DNA of 64,000 nt from Vibrio ponticus. GTDB lineage: Bacteria; Pseudomonadota; Gammaproteobacteria; Enterobacterales; Vibrionaceae. Below are positions 28,663 through 36,427 of this stretch, piece after piece (positions within the stretch are counted from its first letter, which is position 1; every line of letters begins with the position of its first letter). The notes beneath the pieces were generated by a model, which made no database searches, was not told the origin of the DNA, and worked only from the letters and a program-made list of their open reading frames with translations. Location of the stretch: positions 744,001 to 808,000 of the forward strand of contig NZ_AP019658.1 of the NCBI RefSeq assembly GCF_009938225.1, read 5' to 3'. The position numbers were made by a program, and so were the translations under genes.

Positions 28663-29670
28663 TTAAGCGGCTTCTCTTTCTGGATTTAGATGAACCTCAC
28701 CAACGGGTTCACAGTTCCTAATTTTGCCTGACCAACGCGCAGGGTGTCGTTTTCTTGCTATCGACAATACATCAGAACGACGCCTTAAAATCTCGCTATC
28801 TTTACCACTGTGACGCTCTGATGGCGTAACGTAATTTAACTTACTGTGCTTGTGCTCGGTGTTGTACCAACGCACGAACGCCTCAACCCAACTACGACTT
28901 GCATCGAGTTGTTCAAAGCCTTTGTTTACCATGGGCATGTACTTCACTGTGCGGAACAGCGACTCAACATACGGGTTATCATCACTGACTCTCGGGCGAC
29001 TGTATGATGAAGTAATACCAAGCTCATCCATTTTCGCTCTGAACGTCAGTGACTTCATTGGCGCACCATTGTCCGAGTGAAGTACCAGTGACTGATTAAA
29101 GCACTGCTCGCGCATCAGCGTCCGCTGTAATAACTGTGATGCTAACTCACCGCATTCACATTCATAAACATCGTAACCAACGATTTTTCGGCTATAAATA
29201 TCTTCAATCACGTAGAGATAATAGTGCTGACCGCGAACCCTAGATGGCAAGTAAGTAATGTCCCATGTGTACACTTGATTGGGACCTGTTGCCGTATAAC
29301 TTGTTGGCTTAGCCTGCCTTTGTCGACTTCGCTGACGACCTCGGGGATGAAGTTGACCTTCCGCTTTCAAAACCCGATAGTAGCTCGACTCCGAAGCGAT
29401 ATACTCACCATTATCAAGCAACGTCGGAACAATTTGAGTTGGTGGTAAACTCGCGTATTCAGGGCGGTTGCACACCTCGATAATCGCATCACGTTCTTGC
29501 TGTGAGAGTTTGTTAGCAGGCGCAGGTCTGGTGCATGTCGGTCTTTTGTCTGCCCTTATTTCACCTTGCTGATACCAGCGTCGATACGTCCTCAAGTCGA
29601 TTTGAACCTCATGGCAAGCGTACTCCAATCGGCAACCACTTTGCTGAGCGTCGTGGATAAGAGTGACCAA
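28663..29670 (-). CDS. IS3-family transposase OrfB (DDE integrase)
   Basis: 335 residues as an open frame from a TTG; the same frame stays open upstream to about the end of orfA. It has an HTH_21-like segment (residues 50-105) and a retroviral-type integrase core. Catalytic residues visible are Asp in TWDITYL, Asp in LHSDNGAP and Glu in NPYVESLFRT. The catalytic domain is intact. In this family OrfB is made alone or as an OrfAB fusion by a -1 ribosomal frameshift. Here the fusion is blocked by the damage in orfA, so this copy may depend on transposase from another copy. Confidence 0.92.
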   Translation of the reverse strand: MVTLIHDAQQSGCRLEYACHEVQIDLRTYRRWYQQGEIRADKRPTCTRPAPANKLSQQERDAIIEVCNRPEYASLPPTQIVPTLLDNGEYIASESSYYRVLKAEGQLHPRGRQRSRQRQAKPTSYTATGPNQVYTWDITYLPSRVRGQHYYLYVIEDIYSRKIVGYDVYECECGELASQLLQRTLMREQCFNQSLVLHSDNGAPMKSLTFRAKMDELGITSSYSRPRVSDDNPYVESLFRTVKYMPMVNKGFEQLDASRSWVEAFVRWYNTEHKHSKLNYVTPSERHSGKDSEILRRRSDVLSIARKRHPARWSGKIRNCEPVGEVHLNPEREAA

Positions 29671-29693
29671 GTAGTGCCTTTCATCGGTTGAGG

Positions 29694-30192
29694 TTAATCT
29701 TCCTCTGGCTCTTCCCCGTAAAAGGCTCTCAGCTTTTTCGCAGAACCAAGAGTGCTGCGGTTTCAGCTAACGCTTTTTCTTTAAAGCGTAACTCTTTTTC
29801 AGCTCTTTAATTTCAAGCTTGTCAGCTTTAGCTTGTTTCTTGGCTTCAGCCTCACGCTCTTTAACAGACATAAACCCTTGCATACACTCACTTCGCCAAT
29901 CTTGCACTTGTTCAGGGAACAAGCCTTTCTCGCGACAATACTGACTGAGTTCATTCTCCGTCATCGAGTAGGTTTCAGCGACAATGGCGAGTTTAGTTTG
30001 AGCAGACCACTGCTCTGATGAAGTATTACTATTTGGCACAGCGGCTCCTGAACGTCTAAGTTGCTGCCGCCAATGATACAGGGTTGCTGGGCTAATACCT
30101 TCCTCTTTTGCTACTTGGCTTACAGACATTGAATAAGGAGGTAGTAGCTTCTTCAATATGGCTTCTTTTCTTTCTGTTGGAATGCGATTCAA
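29694..30192 (-). pseudogene. IS3-family OrfA, frameshifted
   Basis: The open frame runs 141 codons from a TTG at 30192 to a TAG at 29767. It contains a helix-turn-helix (SVSQVAKEEGISPATLYHWR) and a second one around residues 60-100. It ends LKKSYALKKKR, whereas family members continue like KELRRKEKALAETAALLVLRKK. Adding one A in the run at 29795-29799 restores ELRFKEKALAETAALLVLRK. One more A at 29734-29738 restores KKLRAFYGEEPEED and an A6G slippery site. Two separate single-base losses in A-runs therefore inactivate OrfA. The family comparison is from memory. Confidence 0.75.
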
Positions 30193-30256
30193 AACTCACT
30201 CATTACCACCCAAACTGGTTAAATTTTAACAGTGACAACAATCCTGCCAGAGGGGG

Positions 30257-30260
30257 GACT
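30257..30260. repeat. Right copy of IS target duplication (GACT)
   Basis: Matches the left copy at 28620-28623. It is preceded by the G-rich IS end and followed by AAAGGAATTGAT of the transporter gene. Confidence 0.8.
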
Positions 30261-31832
30261 AAAGGAATTGATAAATACAGTATAGACAGTACTGACTATA
30301 CAATCGGTCAAGACAATGTACAGAAGTGGGGTTTTGACGTTCATAATCCGGTTTTCGGTATCAGTGCTGGCTTTATTGCGTTGTTTTTAATTGGCGCTCT
30401 TGTGCTTGATGCTCATACAGCTAAATCTGTGTTGGATGGTATTAAGTGGAGCATTATTGGTAGCTTCGACTGGCTGTTTATTTGGTCTGGCAACCTATTT
30501 GTGGTTTTCTGCTTGGGTCTGATTGTGAGCCCGATGGGTAAAATTCGATTAGGGGGCGAAGGCGCTACAGCAGATTATTCATTCATTTCATGGCTATCGA
30601 TGCTGTTTGCAGCTGGTATGGGTATTGGCTTGATGTTTTGGAGTGTAGCTGAACCGGTTGCTTACTATACCGGTTGGTATGAAACACCGCTTGGTGTGGA
30701 AGCTAACACTCCAGAAGCGGCAAGGCTTGCCATGGGTGCAACTATGTATCACTGGGGGCTTCACCCATGGGCAATCTATGGCGTGGTCGCACTTTCATTA
30801 GCATTCTTTGCCTACAATAAAGGTTTACCGCTTTCTATTCGCTCTATTTTCTACCCGTTGCTGGGGGATCGTGCTTGGGGTTGGGCTGGTCATATTGTGG
30901 ATATTTTGGCGGTACTAGCCACACTGTTTGGTTTGGCGACCTCTTTGGGATTGGGTGCGCAACAAGCGGCAAGTGGTATTCATCACGTATTTGGTGTTGA
31001 AGCAGGGCTTGGTCTGCAGATCGTGGTTATCACCGTAGTGACATTACTCGCTGTTGTGTCGGTTATTCGGGGCATCGACGGTGGTGTGAAGGTCATTAGT
31101 AACATCAATATGATTGTTGCGTTCCTTCTGCTGATTTTGGTTGCTTTGATTGGTTGGGCGGTTGCGCTTGGTAATATTCCAACCACATTCATGGCTTATA
31201 TCGAAAACCTTATCCCTTTAAGTAACCCACATGGTCGAACTGATGAGGCGTGGTTCCAAGGTTGGACAGTGTTCTATTGGGCTTGGTGGATCTCATGGTC
31301 ACCATTCGTGGGCATGTTTATTGCGCGAGTTTCCAGAGGTAGAACGGTACGCGAATTTATTACGGCAGTACTGATTGTCCCAACCTCGGTGACTTTGATT
31401 TGGATGTCGGTGTTCGGTGGACTGGCGATTGATCAAGTGGTTAATAATGTCGGTCAGTTGGGCAGTAAAGGGTTAACCGATGTATCACTGGCAATGTTCG
31501 AGATGTTTGATGTGTTACCTATGGGGAATATCTTGTCGATTATTGCCGTTGTGCTTGTGCTGGTGTTTTTTATCACCTCATCGGACTCTGGCTCACTTGT
31601 TATCGATAGTATTACTGCTGGTGGTAAAGTCGATGCCCCTGTGCTTCAACGTGTCTTCTGGGCATTTATGGAAGGTGCAATTGCAGTCGCGTTGTTATGG
31701 ATTGGTGGTACGGAGGCGATTCAGGCGCTACAAGCTGGGGCGATATCAACTGCGCTACCTTTCACCATTGTTCTACTGCTTATGTGCGTCAGCTTAATTA
31801 TGGGTATGCGCACCGAGAAATACAGCAAGTAG
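30258..31832 (+). pseudogene. opuD: BCCT-family betaine/choline transporter, start removed by IS
   Basis: The remaining 524 codons encode a nearly complete BCCT transporter with about twelve membrane segments. They include the aromatic-rich betaine-site segment FYWAWWISWSPFVGMFIARVSRGRT, the glycine-rich stretch SMLFAAGMGIGLMFWSVAEP, and ITSSDSGSLVIDS. BCCT carriers import betaine, choline or carnitine under osmotic stress. The native ATG is 1.6 kb away across an IS3 element. The frame is open leftward into IS sequence for 50 codons, to a TTG at 30108, but no start there has a proper ribosome site. It is divergent from cosR, as in other vibrios. Loss of function or very low expression is the likely outcome. 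Confidence 0.85.
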
Positions 31833-31864
31833 TCGTTGCACGAAATATTACTGTTTATTGAACC

Positions 31865-31891
31865 AAGGGATGCGATATCGCATCCCTTTTT
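31865..31891 (+). terminator. Terminator after the BCCT gene
   Basis: AAGGGATGCGATATCGCATCCCTT is a perfect palindrome followed by T. As a stem it is strong, with a very tight loop. Confidence 0.88.
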
Positions 31892-31938
31892 ACATTGGAT
31901 TCTTTTTAATTTAAACAGCAGAAATTCATTCTGAAGGA

Positions 31939-33825
31939 TTAAAGCCCACTATTGGCATGGTAACGGAACTTCAAAAAGTTTTGTGAATTACTCAATACTA
32001 AAAATGCGTCTTTCAGATTACGCCGTTCAAATTCGGATAAGTTTTCCGGTTCGATGTTGTTGTCTGGTTCAATTTCATTTTCAACGTCGTAAGCTTGGTG
32101 GCGAATTCGCACCATAGAGATAAATTCGAGCGCATCACGTAGCGCATGCGCCTTACCTTTGGGTAGTATTCCCGCTTCGTAAATGTCATCTAAACGCTCA
32201 AATGAATTTTGAGCGCGTGAACCCACAGCTAGGGCATGGACACGGACCAAATCCGCCAGTGGTGCCGTACCACGGCGTTTAAGGTTGATCGAGTTCTTGT
32301 GTTGACCATCTTTCTCTACCACGAAGTCTTTAAAGAAGCCAAGTGGTGGGGTTCGGTTGAGGGCATTTCTCGCTAGGCAGGCTAAAAAGCGATTATTTTT
32401 TCGGGCACGACGGACTATAAAACCATTGAGCTGCTCTGCCCATTTTAAACGACCATAGACGCCATCAAGATCAAAGAATATGGAGGCGTTGAGTAAGGCT
32501 TTCGGGTTAGGGTCATCAATCCAATCGGCAAAGCACTCTTCCCACTCCGTGCGAGTCATGCGCCAATCAGGATTGGTTGCCATGATATCGCCAGTGCAAT
32601 AGCTATATCCGCAGCGAGCTAGTCCATCACAAACAAATGTGGCGAGTTGCGCGAAATAATCTCCATGCAACTCAGCTTGGTAACCGTTATCAAGAATAAT
32701 TGCATTGTCTTGATCGGTGACCAGCAGTTGTTCATCTCGTCCCATGGAGCCAAGAGCAAGAAAGCAGTATGGAATAGGAGGTGATCCCAATTTCTCTTCC
32801 GCTAACTCAATGATACGTTGCTTGAAACTTCTACCGATTACCGACATAGCGCTACCCACCATATGGGAGTTCGCGTCCTCATTAACTAGGCGAACGAAAC
32901 AATCTTTAACCTGCTCGGAAAGTAGCGCGAGATCGTCAATGGTTTGTTGCTGGAAAATGCTGCTAACTAATAACAAGGAATTTTGTGATTCATAGCGAAC
33001 GATTTCAGTAGTTTCAATGACGCCAATCGGATAGCCGTCTTTCAGTACTGGTAAGTGGTGTACGTTGTAACGCAGCATAGTCAGCATTGCTTCGTATACA
33101 TAGGCATTATGGTCAAGTGAAATAACTTCGTGGGTCATGACCTCTGTGACTGGGTTGCTTGGATCCAGTCCCGTTGCTAAAACTCGGGTACAAAGATCTC
33201 GGTCAGTAATGATGCCGACGAGATTTGAGTTCTCTTCCGATTCATCAGTTTCAATTTCTGTATCGATAACCAGCAATGAGGAAACATTATCGTTTGCCAT
33301 CTTCATTGCGGCATTTTGTATTGTGTCATGGGCGTTGATGAATGGCGCTTCGCCGCTGAGTAGGGTTCTGACTTTAGAGGTTGTAAGATCGTTTTCTTCA
33401 TGAGTTGCTGAAACTGCTTGTCTTAAGCGAGTGTTATGCTCCACTTCAACAAAGTCAGCGAATGGTTCCTGACTTTCATACAACTCAACAAATATCGCTT
33501 CCGGGATGCAGTAGATGAGCGTGTCTCTAACCGCTTTGGCTGGAAAGCGTACTTTGTTGTTGGTGAGTAAACCCATTTGACCAAACAGACCACCACTATC
33601 AAGGCGATTATAGAGCTCGCCATTGCGACGATAAATTTCTACAACGCCACTTCTCACTAGATAGAGGTCGTGGATCTGATCGCCGAAATTAATAATCGAG
33701 GAGCCTTCCCGGTAGTATGCGACTTCGACACTCTGCGCGATGCGGTCGAGCACGTCTTCATCTAGCTCATCAAACGGAGGGTGTTGAACAATGAATGATT
33801 TGACTTCGAGTTGTTCAGCTTCCAT
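31939..33825 (-). CDS. cNMP-binding, CBS-pair, nucleotidyltransferase-like signalling protein
   Basis: 628 residues, cytoplasmic. A cyclic-nucleotide-binding domain (about 18-130) is followed by two CBS motifs (about 155-285: GIITDRDLCTRV, PIGVIETTEIV). Next comes the DUF294 nucleotidyltransferase-like domain with ALGSMGRDEQ at 357-366 and DQDN at 371-374, and then its DUF294 C-terminal helical domain. The GSxGR plus D-x-D pattern matches the GlnD-like transferase fold, so a catalytic role is possible. Such proteins often lie next to acetate or other carboxylate transport genes; here the neighbours are a BCCT gene and tyrP. The target is unknown. Confidence 0.88.
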   Translation of the reverse strand: MEAEQLEVKSFIVQHPPFDELDEDVLDRIAQSVEVAYYREGSSIINFGDQIHDLYLVRSGVVEIYRRNGELYNRLDSGGLFGQMGLLTNNKVRFPAKAVRDTLIYCIPEAIFVELYESQEPFADFVEVEHNTRLRQAVSATHEENDLTTSKVRTLLSGEAPFINAHDTIQNAAMKMANDNVSSLLVIDTEIETDESEENSNLVGIITDRDLCTRVLATGLDPSNPVTEVMTHEVISLDHNAYVYEAMLTMLRYNVHHLPVLKDGYPIGVIETTEIVRYESQNSLLLVSSIFQQQTIDDLALLSEQVKDCFVRLVNEDANSHMVGSAMSVIGRSFKQRIIELAEEKLGSPPIPYCFLALGSMGRDEQLLVTDQDNAIILDNGYQAELHGDYFAQLATFVCDGLARCGYSYCTGDIMATNPDWRMTRTEWEECFADWIDDPNPKALLNASIFFDLDGVYGRLKWAEQLNGFIVRRARKNNRFLACLARNALNRTPPLGFFKDFVVEKDGQHKNSINLKRRGTAPLADLVRVHALAVGSRAQNSFERLDDIYEAGILPKGKAHALRDALEFISMVRIRHQAYDVENEIEPDNNIEPENLSEFERRNLKDAFLVLSNSQNFLKFRYHANSGL

Positions 33826-33884
33826 GACGCTACCTTAATCATTGATTGGTCTTTAAAGCGTATAACAACTTGGCGTGTAAAACG

Positions 33885-33914
33885 AAAAAGGCTTGGAATT
33901 AACCAAGCCTTTTT
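33885..33914 (-). terminator. Terminator after tyrP
   Basis: AAAAAGGCTTGG and CCAAGCCTTTTT pair perfectly around six bases, ending the leftward tyrP transcript. Confidence 0.92.
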
Positions 33915-33931
33915 GATGCCATAAAGCGAAT

Positions 33932-35128
33932 TTAACCAAGGGCAGGTAAGACGCCTGCGGTAATCAGCAACTGTGCACTAACGATGATGACACCAGCAAA
34001 GGCACACGCCATGACGCCAGCTTTGCCACCCGCTACCTGGTAGTTAGCGTCAGTGTATGCAGTGCGAGCTTTCAAAACCATGACCACTGGCAGAAAGATA
34101 GCCAAAATTGCTAGGGCAATTGCAGCGTAGCCGAGTGCCGTGATGAAACCTTGCGGGTAGAAAAGTGCAAAGCCCATTGGCGGCAGAAAGGTCACTAAGC
34201 CAGTTACGATACGTGATGAGTGCTTCTTGCTCATAGAGTCACCCAAAAACTCGAACAAACCTAAGCTTACGCCTAAGAAAGAGGTTAAAAGAGCGAGATC
34301 CGCAAAGATACCGATAGCTTGAGCAATGCTTGATTGCTGAACTGTGGTTGAAAGTTGTCCAATAAGTGCTGACAACCCTTGATTCTCAAGCAGTTCTGAC
34401 TGACTAACCACGCCCAACGTAACCAACTGCCAGAAAACATAAATAACCAGTGGGATTGCAGAGCCAATAACAATCGCTTTACGCAGCGAGATAGTATCGC
34501 CATCTAAGTAGCGAACAATTGCTGGGATACTGCCGTGAAAACCAAACGAGGTAAAAATGACAGGAATAGCCGCGACAACTAAGCCTTGTTCGATAGGCAT
34601 GCTTAGCAAGTATGACTGAGTCACGTTAGGGGCTAAGAAAAGTAACACGCTCGCCATAGCAATTAACTTAAGGGTGAAGAGAACGCGGTTTACTTTATCT
34701 ACCGTAGCAGTACCAATGACCACCACCGCAGCAACAATGGCAGTGAATAACACTGTGCCAGAAGCGCCGGTCATTTCAATCCCAGTCCACTGGGCAACAC
34801 GTTGACCAAACTGCGCGCCGCCACCTGCAATGTAAGCAGCGCAAAGTGAGTAGAACAAAAACAACATTGCGAAACTAGCCAGCCATTTGCCGCGTTTTCC
34901 TAAGATCTGCATTGCAAGCGTATGTAACGTCGCTTGGCTATCTGCGTGTTGATGAAGTTCGACCATCATAAGCGCGGTATACGCCATTAGTGCCCATAAA
35001 AACACCATAATGACTAATGATGTTGAAAAGCCAATCCCTGCTGATGCTAGCGGCAATGCCAGCATACCTGCACCAATCGTAGTACCTGCAATAATCAAAG
35101 TACTACCCATTACCTTTGATTTACTCAT
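33932..35128 (-). CDS. tyrP: Aromatic amino acid (tyrosine-type) permease
   Basis: 398 residues with about eleven hydrophobic segments. It belongs to the Mtr/TnaB/TyrP proton symporter family: STLIIAGTTIGAGMLALPLA at the start, FTSFGFHGSIPAIVRYL in the middle. The family imports Tyr, Trp or Phe. The TyrP call is favoured by tandem TyrR-box-like sites upstream, the arrangement known for tyrP in E. coli. Tryptophan specificity (Mtr) is the main alternative. It is transcribed alone. Confidence 0.88.
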   Translation of the reverse strand: MSKSKVMGSTLIIAGTTIGAGMLALPLASAGIGFSTSLVIMVFLWALMAYTALMMVELHQHADSQATLHTLAMQILGKRGKWLASFAMLFLFYSLCAAYIAGGGAQFGQRVAQWTGIEMTGASGTVLFTAIVAAVVVIGTATVDKVNRVLFTLKLIAMASVLLFLAPNVTQSYLLSMPIEQGLVVAAIPVIFTSFGFHGSIPAIVRYLDGDTISLRKAIVIGSAIPLVIYVFWQLVTLGVVSQSELLENQGLSALIGQLSTTVQQSSIAQAIGIFADLALLTSFLGVSLGLFEFLGDSMSKKHSSRIVTGLVTFLPPMGFALFYPQGFITALGYAAIALAILAIFLPVVMVLKARTAYTDANYQVAGGKAGVMACAFAGVIIVSAQLLITAGVLPALG

Positions 35129-35254
35129 GTGTATATTTTTCTTTACGCTATGTTGTTGTGGTTGCGAATAAAGTGTCTATTAATCGCTCAAATCTAGTCC
35201 TATAGGCTAGCTGATGCTCAGTTTGTAATATTGAAAACTAAATATCAAGCTAAA

Positions 35255-35272
35255 TGTACAATTTAATTTGCA
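35255..35272. promoter_or_regulatory. Weak TyrR box
   Basis: TGTACA-N6-TTTGCA matches the TyrR consensus TGTAAA-N6-TTTACA at ten of twelve positions. It lies 3 bases from the strong box, with centres 21 bases apart, two helical turns. Confidence 0.55.
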
Positions 35273-35275
35273 TGG

Positions 35276-35293
35276 TGTAATTAATTGTTTACA
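35276..35293. promoter_or_regulatory. Strong TyrR box
   Basis: TGTAAT-N6-TTTACA matches the TyrR consensus at eleven of twelve positions and is extended by GG and CC on its two sides. It lies about 150 bases before the tyrP start. Confidence 0.7.
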
Positions 35294-35393
35294 CCTAATG
35301 GGCTGGAGTCGCCTGCAAACGTTTGCTGGTGCTCTGGTTCATAAATGGTGACGCTGTCGCTTTTGCCTTTCAAAAAAATGTCATATAAAGTCG

Positions 35394-35504
35394 TATACCC
35401 AAGTGACTTCAAGATGCAGGATTCAGAGCGTTGTTATCGATTTGAGTTCAAGGAAAACGCCGCAGCGAAATAGTGAACTATTTCCAAGGTTACTTGGTTT
35501 TATA
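35394..35504. repeat. MITE-like intergenic repeat
   Basis: About 111 bases with related inverted ends: TATACCCAAGTGACTT at the left and, read from the right end inward, TATAAAACCAAGTAACCT. An internal hairpin AAATAGTGAACTATTT lies at 35468-35483. The end motif CCCAAGTNACTTCAAGATGC is one I associate with small dispersed elements in Vibrio genomes. It has no coding capacity. Confidence 0.55.
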
Positions 35505-35559
35505 AGGAATAACCCCAATGCAAAAGCAGAAGGGTAGATACATGAAGTAAGGAGGTCTT

Positions 35560-35673
35560 ATGTGTGACCAGTCTTTAAATGACGAAAGCTTAGAGCTACT
35601 TGATGCGTTAGAAATCGGCATTAATTTAGCCGAGTACCCAACCAATGCTGAAGAGAGCATTGAAGAAGCGTAA
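35560..35673 (+). CDS. Small acidic 37-residue protein
   Basis: ATG at 35560 is preceded by a near-perfect AAGGAGG four to five bases upstream. The frame encodes MCDQSLNDESLELLDALEIG and continues through INLAEYPTNAEESIEEA to a TAA. It is very acidic, probably helical in the first half, with no membrane segment. The strong ribosome site right after the repeat element supports translation. The function is unknown. It lies 95 bases before acpH. Confidence 0.5.
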   Translation: MCDQSLNDESLELLDALEIGINLAEYPTNAEESIEEA

Positions 35674-35767
35674 GCGTATAAATTAATACCCTTCAACTCG
35701 ATAGCCAGTGCAATAGCGCTGGCTTTGTGCTTTTATAAGAGAAGCATTCGTTACTGATACTACTGTT

Positions 35768-36376
35768 ATGAACTTTCTCGCCCACCTTCACATCGCCCAC
35801 GTGTCGAACTCTAGTCTTATGGGAAATTTACTGGGTGATTTCGTTAAAGGTGATCCTGATAAGCAATATTCGCATATTGTTAGTCAAGGCATTCGCTTGC
35901 ACCGCTTTGTCGATAGCTATACAGACTCGCACTCTGTAATGCGAGAAGCAAAGTCCTATTTTTCACCTGAGACAAGGCGTTTCGCCGGTATCGCGTTAGA
36001 TGTGATGTGGGACCATTATTTAGCTACCAATTGGAAGTTGTATCACGATCGCCCCTTAAACGATTTTTGCCGTTTCGCTGAACGAGAAGTGAAATTAGAG
36101 CAGCATCAATCGGCGACAATTTCTGAATTGCCAAATCGATACTTACAAATGACGACGAGAATGTGGCAAGGGCAATGGTTGCAATCTTATCAAACGCTAG
36201 AAAACATCGAGTTTGCTTTACAAAGGATGTCACTCCGCTCACCAAGAATGGCACCGTTAGCCGAGTGTTTTGCGCCTTTATCTGCGCATTATGCTGAACT
36301 CGAGTCTTTATTCGTTGATTTTTACCCTGAGTTGCTTCAAGTCAGTAGAGATTTTACCTTTAGTTCTGGTAAGTAA
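35768..36376 (+). CDS. acpH: Acyl carrier protein phosphodiesterase
   Basis: 202 residues of the AcpH (DUF479) family, metal-dependent HD-like hydrolases that remove phosphopantetheine from acyl carrier protein. Characteristic segments are MNFLAHLHIAH at the start, GNLLGDFVKG, GIRLHRFVDSYTD and DVMWDHYLATNW. The length is normal. It lies 51 bases before the RhlE-like helicase on the same strand and could be co-transcribed. Confidence 0.9.
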   Translation: MNFLAHLHIAHVSNSSLMGNLLGDFVKGDPDKQYSHIVSQGIRLHRFVDSYTDSHSVMREAKSYFSPETRRFAGIALDVMWDHYLATNWKLYHDRPLNDFCRFAEREVKLEQHQSATISELPNRYLQMTTRMWQGQWLQSYQTLENIEFALQRMSLRSPRMAPLAECFAPLSAHYAELESLFVDFYPELLQVSRDFTFSSGK

Positions 36377-36427
36377 CGGGCGCTTGAGTATAGAATCGCA
36401 GCCGTTGAAATAATAGGTAACGAAACT

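Larger units (their letters stand above)
28624..30256 (-). mobile_element. IS3-family insertion sequence, about 1.63 kb
   Basis: The element carries orfA (helix-turn-helix) and orfB (DDE integrase), both leftward. The ends form an imperfect 24-base inverted repeat. Read inward, the left end is CGGCGTTTTTCAAGGTTG and the right end CCCCCTCTGGCAGGATTG, each continuing into TTGTTGTCA; 16 of 24 positions match. GACT flanks both ends. It interrupts the BCCT transporter gene after codon 2. The host sequence is continuous across the element, so the insertion is a simple one and probably recent in terms of host sequence, although orfA is already broken. Confidence 0.9.
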
